Positions 1 to 6,239 are shown, counted from the first letter of the stretch. The stretch is DNA of 7,203 nt from Candidatus Atribacter fermentans (GCA_012517485.1 JAAYUT010000460.1:1-7203); one strand, 5' to 3'. Made by a program: numbers and translations. Notes: generated by a model from the sequence alone, not told the origin.

Positions 1-27
1 ATGTAAATCGGCAATAATTTGGTACAT
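1..27 (-). CDS. 5' end of a probable PHP-domain protein (partial)
   Basis: Only nine codons are visible, reading MYQIIADLH, before the window edge cuts the gene. The ATG is preceded by AGGAGA with a 9-base gap (complement of 37-42), a good ribosome site, so a real gene start is likely. The residues resemble the opening of PHP-family metal-dependent phosphoesterases, where a short beta strand (IIADLH) leads into the first metal-binding HxH motif. The N-terminus of endonuclease Q-type PHP proteins looks similar from memory. The second histidine would lie outside the window, so the family call rests on very little. It is separated from the ABC operon by 359 bp of repeats and is probably an independent unit. 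Confidence 0.4.
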
Positions 28-108
28 AGAATAATCTCTCCTAAAAAGTCCAAAAATATTTTTTCACCTTGTCAACAGCGATCACAGATAAAATCCTTAT
101 GACCTATC

Positions 109-134
109 TTGTAAATACAGTAATTGTTTTACAA
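109..134. repeat. short inverted repeat (TTGTAAA / TTTACAA)
   Basis: TTGTAAA at 109-115 is matched perfectly by TTTACAA at 128-134, and inside it ACA (117-119) pairs with TGT (125-127). This gives a 10-bp stem with one bulged base and a 5-base loop. It lies about 80 bases upstream of the left-edge gene and ends a few bases from the foldback repeat. It could be an operator, an RNA hairpin or a worn edge of the repeat. The sequence alone does not decide. Confidence 0.35.
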
Positions 135-138
135 TGGT

Positions 139-242
139 GTCATCCTGAGCGGTGCTTTCCCGCGTGAGGATCTCATCTTTTCATTATTTAAAAAAGTATG
201 AAATGAGATTGCCACGTCGCAGAGGGCGCTCCTCGCAATGAC
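139..242. repeat. MITE-like foldback repeat (GTCAT...ATGAC ends)
   Basis: Two related units of about 43 bases face each other round an AT-rich centre (about 183-199). The left arm (139-182) begins GTCATCCTGAGCGG and ends near ATCTCATCTTTTC. The right arm, read on the other strand from 242, begins GTCATTGCGAGGAGCG and ends near ATCTCATTTC. The arms agree at the GTCAT ends, at GAG, at CGTG and at ATCTCAT, with divergence between. Units of this kind (GTCATTGCGAGGAGCG...GCAATCTCAT) are scattered through intergenic regions of many bacterial genomes. It is non-coding and has no transposase nearby, so any movement would need help in trans. Confidence 0.65.
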
Positions 243-257
243 GGAGCAGAAATAAAT

Positions 258-297
258 TCAAATCCCCTAACCGCCTTTGCTAAAGGGGGAAATTGAT
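258..297. repeat. C-run/G-run inverted repeat (CCTTTGCTAAAGG core)
   Basis: The core CCTTTGCTAAAGG (274-286) pairs 5 bp round a GCT loop. After one G/G mismatch, CC (271-272) also pairs with GG (288-289). The flanks TCAAATCCCC and GGGGAAATTGA are near-complementary. The pattern matches a dispersed intergenic element known from several phyla, of the type CCCCCTTTAGCAAAGGGGG. Its minus-strand RNA hairpin lies about 90 bases past the permease stop and could slow or end transcription, but no T-run follows directly. Confidence 0.5.
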
Positions 298-316
298 TTC
301 TGAACTGTATTTTCAT

Positions 317-346
317 CCTCAACTGATGCTATATAGCAGCACGAGG
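317..346. other. bulged hairpin with a 12-bp perfect palindrome
   Basis: TGCTATATAGCA (327-338) is a perfect palindrome. CCTC (317-320) and GAGG (343-346) flank it and can close a larger interrupted stem. A second small hairpin, AGGG-TCAA-CCCT (344-355), adjoins it. All lie 30-70 bases downstream of the last permease stop on the minus strand. They could be part of a transcript end, a dispersed repeat or a protein-binding site. There is no clear T-run. Confidence 0.35.
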
Positions 347-386
347 GTCAACCCTGTAAATGTCCTAATCATTGATGAGTGTTTTT

Positions 387-1370
387 TTACCGAGTTCTTC
401 GATTACTTACATACACAATGAGTAAAGCAAAGAGGACGACTCCAAATCCTAACCATTTTCCGGCATCTCCCCACCCCATTGCAATCAATAGATTAGTAAG
501 TGTTTGCAAAAAGATGGCTCCGAGGATGACGCCAAAATAATTCCCATCGCCACCGGTTAAAGAAACACCCCCAACCACGGTAGCAGCAATGCTTGGCATA
601 ACATAATTCGAACCCATGTCTTTGAAAGCAATACCCATATTTCCAATTAATAATAGTCCTATTAGACTAGCTAAAACTCCGCTAATAATAAAAGCAATAC
701 ATCTCACTAATTTAACATTAAAACCACTTAAATAGGCAGTCCTTTCATTGGAACCTACACCGAAAAGAATCATACCTAATTTGGTTTTATTTAGTACGAT
801 CATAACAAAAATTGTGAGAACTATTAAGATAAACACCACATTCGGGAAACTACCGGTTGATTTTGCCGCAATAATGGTTAAGATGGGTGATGGTTTACCA
901 GTAATATTTCTACCTGCGGTATAGACATTAATAATACCTTGGAGAATATTTGCCATAGCCATAGTAACGACTAAAGGTGGAAGTTTTAAATAGGCAGTTA
1001 ATAATCCGTTGGAGAGGCCAACAGCAATTCCAAAAGCTAAAGCAATTATAATTGCCATCCAAAGATTTCCATTTTGACCATCCATGATACTGGCAGTGAA
1101 CACTGCCGTCATGGTGGCCATATACCCGACCGACAAATCAAGACCGCCACCGCCGGAAGCAATAACAATCATTTGGCAAAGAGCAAAAAAAGCAGTAAAT
1201 GAGGCAAGTTTTAAAGTCAAAAGAATCTGATCTATTCTTAAAAAATTGGATAAAATGATTTCACCAATTAGAAAGAGAAGGATGATTAAGATAAAAGCAA
1301 CTACTACTTTTTTATACTTTTCAAAAATTAAGAAAGGTATTGTTTTCTGTCGATTTAGTTCGGTTCCCAT
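387..1370 (-). CDS. CUT2-family sugar ABC transporter permease (second permease)
   Basis: This is a 327-residue inner-membrane permease of the ribose/xylose/galactose importer class (BPD_transp_2 fold). A hydrophobic segment at about 22-45 is followed by further helices to the C-terminus. The family landmarks are present: SGGGGLDLS (72-80), NGLLTAYLKLPPLVVT (121-136), the cytoplasmic loop LGMILFGVGSNERTAYLSG (198-216) that is expected to contact the ATPase, and VVGGVSLTGGDGN (265-277). The ATG is preceded by GAGGAG, 10 bases away, which overlaps the TGA stop of the preceding permease. Only 14 bases separate the two genes, so translational coupling is likely. It differs clearly in sequence from its neighbour, which suggests a heterodimeric channel rather than a homodimer. 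It appears intact and is the last gene of the transporter group. Substrate unknown. Confidence 0.93.
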   Translation of the reverse strand: MGTELNRQKTIPFLIFEKYKKVVVAFILIILLFLIGEIILSNFLRIDQILLTLKLASFTAFFALCQMIVIASGGGGLDLSVGYMATMTAVFTASIMDGQNGNLWMAIIIALAFGIAVGLSNGLLTAYLKLPPLVVTMAMANILQGIINVYTAGRNITGKPSPILTIIAAKSTGSFPNVVFILIVLTIFVMIVLNKTKLGMILFGVGSNERTAYLSGFNVKLVRCIAFIISGVLASLIGLLLIGNMGIAFKDMGSNYVMPSIAATVVGGVSLTGGDGNYFGVILGAIFLQTLTNLLIAMGWGDAGKWLGFGVVLFALLIVYVSNRRTR

Positions 1371-1384
1371 TTCTTATTTTCTCC

Positions 1385-2401
1385 TCAAACTCTTTCCTTG
1401 CTATACAAGGTATAGGCTATTGGTCCAGCAATGGCGATGATTACGATTAAACCAGATACTAAGGTTTGATAAGCATTGGGAATATTCGCAAAAAAGATAA
1501 TCTTACTCACAAAACTCATGATCAAAGCTCCTACTAAAGCAAAATAGACACTTCCGCGACCACCAGTCAATGCAATTCCACCAACTACTGCTGAGGCAAT
1601 AGCTCTTAAGGTCAAGGGATCTCCCATCCGAGCATCACCTGATTGATTTTGACCAACAAAAAATAAAGCGGCCAAGAAAATAAAAACTGAATTAATGATA
1701 CACGCCATCAATTGGATTTTTGCGGTATTAATTCCACTGACATATGCACTGTCATTATTACTTCCCACTGCATAAATATAGCGTCCAGTTTTTGTTTTAC
1801 TGATAATAAACCAGAGAAAACAAGCAATTAAAATCAGAATGAAAGCCGGCGGTATATAATTCCCAAATTTTTTTAGAATTTCTGGGGCTCCTTGCACGGC
1901 ATTCAGGTTATAAAAGCCCTTAAACCAATCTACCGTTTCCCCTCCAGGAGTCGGTCGTAAGAATAAAGCAATTCCTAACCACATATAAGAAGTAGCGAAA
2001 GTCACAATAACTGGAGGAATTCTTAAATATCCAATGCCAATTCCATTGACAACTCCGACTAAAATTGCTACCCCAAAAGTAATAAACAGAGCGTAAATAC
2101 CGGTTACCGGATCGTTTTTTTTCATAACCGTTGTTAAGACACAGGTAAAAAGTGAGAGTGCTGAACCTGCCGAGAGATCTAAGCCGCCAGATATAATAAC
2201 AACGGCTCCACCCATGGTAAGAAGTATTAATGGCATAAAAGCGTTGATATTACGAACAATAGCTTTAACTTCAAAAAAATTCTTTTGTAGAATTGCGGTT
2301 ATCGTAAACATAATAATGAGAATTAATAAATTGGAATATTCAGGCTTAAATATACCTTTGATGAAGGAAGTTCTTTGTTGGGCTTTGATTATTTTGCTCA
2401 T
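1385..2401 (-). CDS. CUT2-family sugar ABC transporter permease (first permease)
   Basis: This is a 338-residue multi-spanning permease of the BPD_transp_2 family, partner of the second permease downstream. Numbering from the chosen ATG, it shows a cytoplasmic N-terminus with a basic character, a first hydrophobic segment at about 24-38, the hallmark SGGLDLSAGS (71-80), VVNGIGIGYLRIPPVIVTF (117-135), the ATPase-facing loop GRYIYAVGSNNDSAYVSG (206-223) and VVGGIALTGGRGS (272-284). I chose the ATG at 2399-2401 because GGAG lies 6 bases upstream. An in-frame GTG four codons earlier (2411-2413) has no properly spaced ribosome site. The ATPase gene ends 22 bases before this start and the next permease begins 14 bases after the stop, so the three are almost certainly co-transcribed. 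No broken motifs are seen. Confidence 0.93.
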   Translation of the reverse strand: MSKIIKAQQRTSFIKGIFKPEYSNLLILIIMFTITAILQKNFFEVKAIVRNINAFMPLILLTMGGAVVIISGGLDLSAGSALSLFTCVLTTVMKKNDPVTGIYALFITFGVAILVGVVNGIGIGYLRIPPVIVTFATSYMWLGIALFLRPTPGGETVDWFKGFYNLNAVQGAPEILKKFGNYIPPAFILILIACFLWFIISKTKTGRYIYAVGSNNDSAYVSGINTAKIQLMACIINSVFIFLAALFFVGQNQSGDARMGDPLTLRAIASAVVGGIALTGGRGSVYFALVGALIMSFVSKIIFFANIPNAYQTLVSGLIVIIAIAGPIAYTLYSKERV

Positions 2402-2407
2402 CTTCTT

Positions 2408-2411
2408 CTCC
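2408..2411 (-). promoter_or_regulatory. ribosome site that decides the first permease start
   Basis: The minus strand reads GGAG, then six bases, then ATG at 2399-2401. The upstream GTG (2411-2413) overlaps this site and has only AGGG one base before it, which is too close to work. The ATG is therefore preferred. Confidence 0.6.
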
Positions 2412-2423
2412 ACGCCCTATCTG

Positions 2424-3917
2424 TTATTTTATCCTCATTGAACAAGACACAATGGCTTCATCAGAAATTTCATCTCCCTCGAGCGTTGCGACGATCTGGC
2501 CCTCATACATGATTAATATTCTATTGCAATATTGGATGAGTTCTTCATTATCACTCGCATATAATATAACACTCATTTTTTTATCTCGAACCTGATTAAC
2601 AATAAATTGATAGAGATCTCTTTTTGCTCCTACATCAACTCCTTTAGCCGGATCAGCCAGCAAGAGAACATTGGTATCAAAAGATAACCATTTTCCAACG
2701 ACAACTTTTTGCTGGTTTCCACCTGATAAGGTTTCAACCGGCATATCAATATTAGAAGTTTTGATTGACAAGATATCTATCACTTGATCGCATTCATTTC
2801 GATATTTTTTAAAAGGAACAAATAATGGATGTTTTTGGTCTCCCATTTTCGGGAAAATCATATTATTAAATACTGAATGCTTTAAAAATAAGCCTTCTAA
2901 ATGCTTATCACCAGGAACCAGTAAAATTCCATTTTTTATTGCGTTGGCTGGTTTATTCAATCGAATTTTATTTTCCATAATTGTTGCATCACAACGTAGA
3001 CCAGGAAAACTTCCTGCTAATGCTAACATCAGTTCGTTCTGTCCTTGACCAGCTAGTCCCCCAATCCCTAAGATTTCTCCCTTTCTCAATTCAAAAGAAA
3101 TATTTTTTAAAACCTTCCCATAATTTAAGTTACTTATTTTAAGGACGATTTCGTTCGTATTTACAGTTAATTTTTTTTCACCAGATACTTTCTGAATTTC
3201 TCCAGTAATGTAGCTCACAATTTTTTCTGGATCTCGTCCGTCTTTGGCAAAATCAATATTCGCTACATTTTCTCCATTCCTAAAAATAGTAACATCATCA
3301 CAAATTTCCATAACCTCCCAGAGACGATGGGAAGTAAAAATCATAGCTATTCCTCTCTCTGCAAGGTTTCTCATGGAATGAAAGAGACTTTTTACTTGAA
3401 CTTGTTCTAAAGCTGCAGTTGGCTCGTCAAGAATGAGAAGCTGGGGATTTTCAGATATCGCTTTGGCTATTTCAACAATTTGCATCTCTCCAGGATTCAA
3501 TTCATTTATTTTTTTATTGATATCTAAATCAGGGAGCAGTTGGCTCAAAATTTCTTTTGAGAGTTTTTTGGCATGGTTATTATCTAAAAAAAAGCCGTTT
3601 TTTTGTTCAGCACCTAAGACGATGTTCTGCCACACGGTTAAATCTGGGACTAAACTAAGGTTTTGAAATACCATGGAGATGCCATCTTTCCTGGCTTCAC
3701 TGGGATTTCGGTATTTCACCGATTTTCCATTATAGATTATCTCACCTTCATCGGCAGAATAAACACCGGTAATAATCTTGGAAATAGTACTTTTTCCAGA
3801 ACCATTTGCTCCTAAAAGACCAGTGATCCTTCCTTTATAACATCGTAAATTGCCATTAGAAAGAGCAATAATTCCTCCAAATCTTTTTTTAATCCCCTTG
3901 GCTTCTAAAACCAGCAC
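2424..3917 (-). CDS. double-domain sugar ABC transporter ATP-binding protein (RbsA/XylG/MglA class)
   Basis: This 497-residue cytoplasmic protein fuses two nucleotide-binding domains, as in all CUT2 importers, and its length is normal. Domain 1 is complete: Walker A GANGSGKST (36-44), Q-loop Q85, Walker B ILDEPT (D164, E165) and switch H197. Its signature is altered to LNPGEMQ (140-146) instead of LSxGE/LSxGQ. Domain 2 has the family's lysine-less Walker A GLAGQGQNE (287-295) and a good signature LSGGNQQK (397-404). Its Walker B reads LLLADPAKGVD (from 418), where the family has LDEPTRGVD, so Ala421 replaces the Mg-binding Asp and Asp422 the catalytic Glu. ATP site 1 (Walker A1/B1 with signature 2) is intact, while site 2 is degraded on every side. 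Start: GTG at 3915-3917 fits the AAGGTGA site, whereas the in-frame GTG at 3924-3926 directly abuts it. The gene lies between the binding protein and the permeases. Confidence 0.95.
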   Translation of the reverse strand: MLVLEAKGIKKRFGGIIALSNGNLRCYKGRITGLLGANGSGKSTISKIITGVYSADEGEIIYNGKSVKYRNPSEARKDGISMVFQNLSLVPDLTVWQNIVLGAEQKNGFFLDNNHAKKLSKEILSQLLPDLDINKKINELNPGEMQIVEIAKAISENPQLLILDEPTAALEQVQVKSLFHSMRNLAERGIAMIFTSHRLWEVMEICDDVTIFRNGENVANIDFAKDGRDPEKIVSYITGEIQKVSGEKKLTVNTNEIVLKISNLNYGKVLKNISFELRKGEILGIGGLAGQGQNELMLALAGSFPGLRCDATIMENKIRLNKPANAIKNGILLVPGDKHLEGLFLKHSVFNNMIFPKMGDQKHPLFVPFKKYRNECDQVIDILSIKTSNIDMPVETLSGGNQQKVVVGKWLSFDTNVLLLADPAKGVDVGAKRDLYQFIVNQVRDKKMSVILYASDNEELIQYCNRILIMYEGQIVATLEGDEISDEAIVSCSMRIK

Positions 3918-3926
3918 AGTTATCAC

Positions 3927-3933
3927 TCACCTT
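3927..3933 (-). promoter_or_regulatory. ribosome site that decides the ATPase start
   Basis: The minus strand reads AAGGTGA, which matches part of the AAGGAGGTGA consensus. The GTG at 3915-3917 follows after nine bases, while the GTG at 3924-3926 touches it with no spacer. The later GTG is preferred, shortening the product by three residues. The site is weak compared with the AAGGAGGT before the binding-protein and isomerase genes, which suits lower expression of the ATPase. Confidence 0.5.
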
Positions 3934-3973
3934 ATAAAAATATAAAAAAACAATATTCTTCTTATTTCATCTA

Positions 3974-4010
3974 CAAAGAGGGAGGTCCAAAATGCTGACC
4001 TCCCCTTTTG
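3974..4010 (-). terminator. stem-loop between binding protein and ATPase (leaky terminator or mRNA-protecting hairpin)
   Basis: GGGAGGTC (3980-3987) is perfectly complementary to GACCTCCC (3997-4004), with a 9-base loop. In minus-strand RNA a G-U pair (4005/3979) and, after one mismatch, four more pairs (4007-4010 with 3974-3977) extend the stem. It starts about 30 bases after the binding-protein stop. Only a weak UCUUUGU follows directly and a longer U-rich stretch comes further on, so full termination is unlikely. Hairpins here are common in sugar ABC operons and favour high levels of the binding protein over the membrane parts. Confidence 0.6.
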
Positions 4011-4042
4011 ACTGATAAATCAGCTTTTAGAACAATTCCCCT

Positions 4043-5089
4043 TTACTCAAAAAGCTCAGCAACCTGTTCTTCTGGCATGATTTCACTTAACAAATAATCA
4101 TCGGGTTTGTCTTTTAAAAGTTCCCAACCCACATCAAAATTTTCATCAGTAATAAACATACTAACTTTATAGAAGTAAGTATTGTCAACTAATACCCCTG
4201 GTTTAAATTTCTTTCCGTTATAGAGTTGTAAAGCCATTCGGAAGGCTGTTCCACCAATACCAGGAGGATTTGGTTGAGTACAAGCTTTAAAGTCGGCACC
4301 TTGATCTCTTAATTTTTTCCATTCTTTAAAGAATGCCGTCCCAGGATCTCCAAACATGACTTTCGGAAGTTTATTGGCATCAAGGAAAGCAGACAGAACT
4401 CCATAAGCCTCGCCATCTTGAGTTATAACTCCATCGATTTGCTGACCTGATCCAATAATTTGAGTTGCCACTTCCTTGGCTTTGGTTTGATCCCAATAAC
4501 CGGTGGTATTGGCGATCATCTTAATATCCGGATAGTTCTTTAGAACGTCATCAGTTGCTCGAATTCTTTCATTATTGGCCGGATGCCCATCCAATCCATA
4601 AATTTGGATAACATTACCTTTTTGAAGGGTTGAAGCAATGTATTCAACATTTTTCTTATTCCAAGCATAGTGATCAAGAGTGACATTGAGCACATTCGGA
4701 GCTGTAACTGTTGCATCATAAGCAACGACTAATATTCCTTCATCTTGAGCTTCACTGATAACACCATTCAGGGCGTCAGGCGAATTGGGGTTAACCATTA
4801 TGATGTCTACACCCTGAGAAATAAAATCACGCAAGATATTGGCTTGCTCAGTTGCATCACCATTGGTTATATTGTTAACAATTTTATAATCAGCAATTTT
4901 CCCAGCAGCTTTATATTCGTTTCCTACTTCTTCCAAAGCAGCAATCATGATATTACGCCATGAGGTACCTGAAGAGCCGGTGGAAATACCAACTACCGGC
5001 GGTTTCTGAGCAAAGCTTCCAATTGATAACGCAAAAACCAATCCCAAAACTGCCACAAAAACAATAAGTCTCGATATTCTTTTAATCAT
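4043..5089 (-). CDS. periplasmic sugar-binding protein of a CUT2 ABC importer
   Basis: This 348-residue protein is of the type 1 periplasmic-binding fold (Peripla_BP_4, RbsB-like). An N-terminal signal peptide (basic MIKRISR, hydrophobic 9-23) probably ends at the SFA-Q site after residue 27. There is no lipobox cysteine, so it should be a free periplasmic protein. The mature chain opens VVGISTGSSGTSWRNIM (32-48). Further landmarks are DFISQGVDIIMVNP (88-101), VAYDAT (122-127) with the conserved Asp125, the NNERIR segment (172-177) with ligand-type arginines, VITQDGEAYG (221-230) and FGDPG (246-250). The start is secure: AAGGAGGT lies 7 bases before the ATG. It is the first gene of the transporter group, 123 bp after the isomerase, and a hairpin follows it. 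The bound sugar cannot be read from the sequence. It appears intact. Confidence 0.95.
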   Translation of the reverse strand: MIKRISRLIVFVAVLGLVFALSIGSFAQKPPVVGISTGSSGTSWRNIMIAALEEVGNEYKAAGKIADYKIVNNITNGDATEQANILRDFISQGVDIIMVNPNSPDALNGVISEAQDEGILVVAYDATVTAPNVLNVTLDHYAWNKKNVEYIASTLQKGNVIQIYGLDGHPANNERIRATDDVLKNYPDIKMIANTTGYWDQTKAKEVATQIIGSGQQIDGVITQDGEAYGVLSAFLDANKLPKVMFGDPGTAFFKEWKKLRDQGADFKACTQPNPPGIGGTAFRMALQLYNGKKFKPGVLVDNTYFYKVSMFITDENFDVGWELLKDKPDDYLLSEIMPEEQVAELFE

Positions 5090-5147
5090 TTTTAAAACCT
5101 CCTTAAAATTTTAAGTTTGAAAAGAACAACCTGCTTCATTTTTTGAT

Positions 5148-5159
5148 ATAGAATTCTAT
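5148..5159. promoter_or_regulatory. 12-bp palindrome upstream of the binding-protein gene (possible operator)
   Basis: ATAGAATTCTAT is a perfect palindrome about 60 bases upstream of the binding-protein start and about 20 bases inside the possible -10 box at 5180-5188. A repressor bound here could block the transporter promoter. Short AT-rich palindromes arise easily by chance in DNA of this composition, and no regulator gene is in view. Confidence 0.25.
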
Positions 5160-5179
5160 TTCACCTCCCCTTTTAATAA

Positions 5180-5188
5180 ATAATACCA
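5180..5188 (-). promoter_or_regulatory. possible extended -10 promoter element for the transporter genes
   Basis: The minus strand reads TGGTATTAT, which matches the TGnTATAAT extended -10 form with one change. No good -35 hexamer is found 16-18 bases upstream, but extended -10 promoters can do without one. It would give a leader of roughly 80 bases before the binding-protein ATG. No terminator is visible after the isomerase, so read-through from that gene is also likely. Confidence 0.3.
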
Positions 5189-5212
5189 CGGAATGACGCT
5201 TCTGAATTATTT

Positions 5213-6130
5213 TTAAACTACAAATTGATCAAGATACTGCTTGCTCAAAATTAAGGATTTTTTCCGTGAATCCAATGAATCTTCAAAAGATCGATCTTCA
5301 ACTTCAACACAAACACATCCTTGATATCGAATATCCGTTAATGCAGATATAAACTTCCCCCAGTTTACATCGCCCAATCCTGGTAGTTTCGGAGCATGAA
5401 ATTGCAGTGGTGTCGCTAAGATACCAACCTCATCTAATTTATTTTGAAATATTTTCGCATCTTTAATGTGGACGTGGAAAATTTTATCTTTAAACTCATA
5501 AATGGGTTTTACATAATCAATCTGCTGCCAGAGTAAGTGAGAGGGATCATAATTTAAGCCAAAATAATCACTTTTTATTTCTTCAAACATTCTCCTCCAA
5601 ATGGCTGGAGTGGTTGCTAAATTGTTTCCTCCAGGCCACTCATCATTAGTAAAAAACATTGGACAATTTTCAATCCCAATCTTTATTTTATTTTCCTCTG
5701 CATGTTCAATAATAGCTGGCCATACTTTTTTGAAGGTTTTAAAATTTTCTTCAATATTCTTATTCTTATCTTTTCCTATAAAGGTATTCACATTTTTTAG
5801 TCCGAGTTTCGTTGCTGCTGTAATGACTTTCTTGATGTGTTCAATGTAAAATTTGCTTTTTTCCGGGTCGGGATCAAGGGGATTGGGATAATAACCCAAT
5901 GCCGAGATTTCAACATTCTTCTCTCCAACATATTTTTTTATTGAATCGATCTTTTGTTTATCTAATTCATTAACATCTATATGGGTGACACCAGCATACC
6001 TTCTTTCGGCTTTTCCCTTTGGCCAACAAAGCATTTCGACACAGGCGTATTCATGAATTGAAGCAAAATCGACTACTTCTTCAAAACTTAAATCGGCTAA
6101 AATAGCACTTACAAAACCAAGCTTAAACAT
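5213..6130 (-). CDS. sugar phosphate isomerase/epimerase, TIM barrel (AP endonuclease 2 superfamily)
   Basis: This 305-residue cytosolic enzyme belongs to the divalent-metal TIM-barrel group that includes tagatose 3-epimerase, hydroxypyruvate isomerase and inosose dehydratase (COG1082 type). It opens with a first beta strand, FKLGFVSAIL. The metal and substrate positions typical of the family can be picked out: Glu154 in IGIENCP (151-157), Asp195 and His198 in NYDPSHL (193-199), His221 in HVHIKD (219-224) and Glu276 or Glu278 in VEVEDR (275-280). KLPGLGDVNW (248-257) is typical of members encoded beside ribose-type ABC importers. The ATG is preceded by AAGGAGGT 9 bases away. It lies 123 bp before the binding-protein gene, so it probably converts the imported sugar or a derivative. 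The exact reaction is unknown. It appears intact. Confidence 0.9.
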   Translation of the reverse strand: MFKLGFVSAILADLSFEEVVDFASIHEYACVEMLCWPKGKAERRYAGVTHIDVNELDKQKIDSIKKYVGEKNVEISALGYYPNPLDPDPEKSKFYIEHIKKVITAATKLGLKNVNTFIGKDKNKNIEENFKTFKKVWPAIIEHAEENKIKIGIENCPMFFTNDEWPGGNNLATTPAIWRRMFEEIKSDYFGLNYDPSHLLWQQIDYVKPIYEFKDKIFHVHIKDAKIFQNKLDEVGILATPLQFHAPKLPGLGDVNWGKFISALTDIRYQGCVCVEVEDRSFEDSLDSRKKSLILSKQYLDQFVV

Positions 6131-6239
6131 TGAAAAAGAACCTCCTTATGTTTGCCAGGATCAGTGATGAAATTTGAGTATCTATTTGGTATTAGGGTAA
6201 CAGAAAATTCCTCTTAATCATTTAGAAAATTTTTTTTTC

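Larger units (their letters stand above)
28..386. other. gene-free spacer rich in inverted repeats
   Basis: No credible reading frame is present on either strand. The stretch holds, from left to right, the ribosome site of the left-edge gene, a TTGACA hexamer on the minus strand (70-75) without a well-spaced -10 box, a 10-bp hairpin (109-134), a foldback repeat (139-242), a C-run/G-run repeat (258-297) and a bulged hairpin built round a 12-bp palindrome (317-346). No hairpin followed by a clear T-run is seen after the last permease stop, so the end of the transporter transcript is not obvious. The hairpins here may serve as weak terminators. Confidence 0.7.

Noticed and set aside
53..75. TTGACA (70-75) with TATTTT (53-58) on the minus strand as a sigma-70 promoter
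   Set aside because: The hexamers are only 11 bases apart and no -10-like sequence occurs at 16-18 bases, so a normal promoter is not supported.
109..355. CRISPR array or tandem repeats in the left spacer
   Set aside because: The repeats are inverted and unlike each other, with no regular repeat-spacer period and no cas genes in view.
1246..1440. Plus-strand frame of 64 codons across the junction of the two permease genes
   Set aside because: It is antisense to the permease start regions, has no ribosome site or recognisable domain, and its hydrophobic stretch mirrors the membrane codons on the other strand.
2214..2441. Plus-strand frame of 75 codons over the start of the first permease
   Set aside because: It is an antisense shadow of a well-supported permease and shows no family motif.
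3433..3666. Plus-strand frame of 77 codons within the ATPase gene
   Set aside because: It lies opposite the signature and Walker B region of domain 1, whose conserved protein motifs prove the minus-strand reading.
4540..4963. Minus-strand frame (4540-4725) and plus-strand frame (4745-4963) inside the binding-protein gene
   Set aside because: Both overlap a continuous, motif-bearing binding-protein gene in other frames, and neither shows a ribosome site or domain.
5092..5139. 15-codon minus-strand frame (MKQVVLFKLKILRRF) ending just before the binding-protein ATG
   Set aside because: The only good ribosome-like sequence is about 22 bases upstream, too far away, and its last codons are the binding-protein ribosome site itself, so the frame is probably accidental.
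5601..5849. Plus-strand frame of 82 codons inside the isomerase gene
   Set aside because: It is antisense to the metal-binding core of the isomerase and has no independent support.
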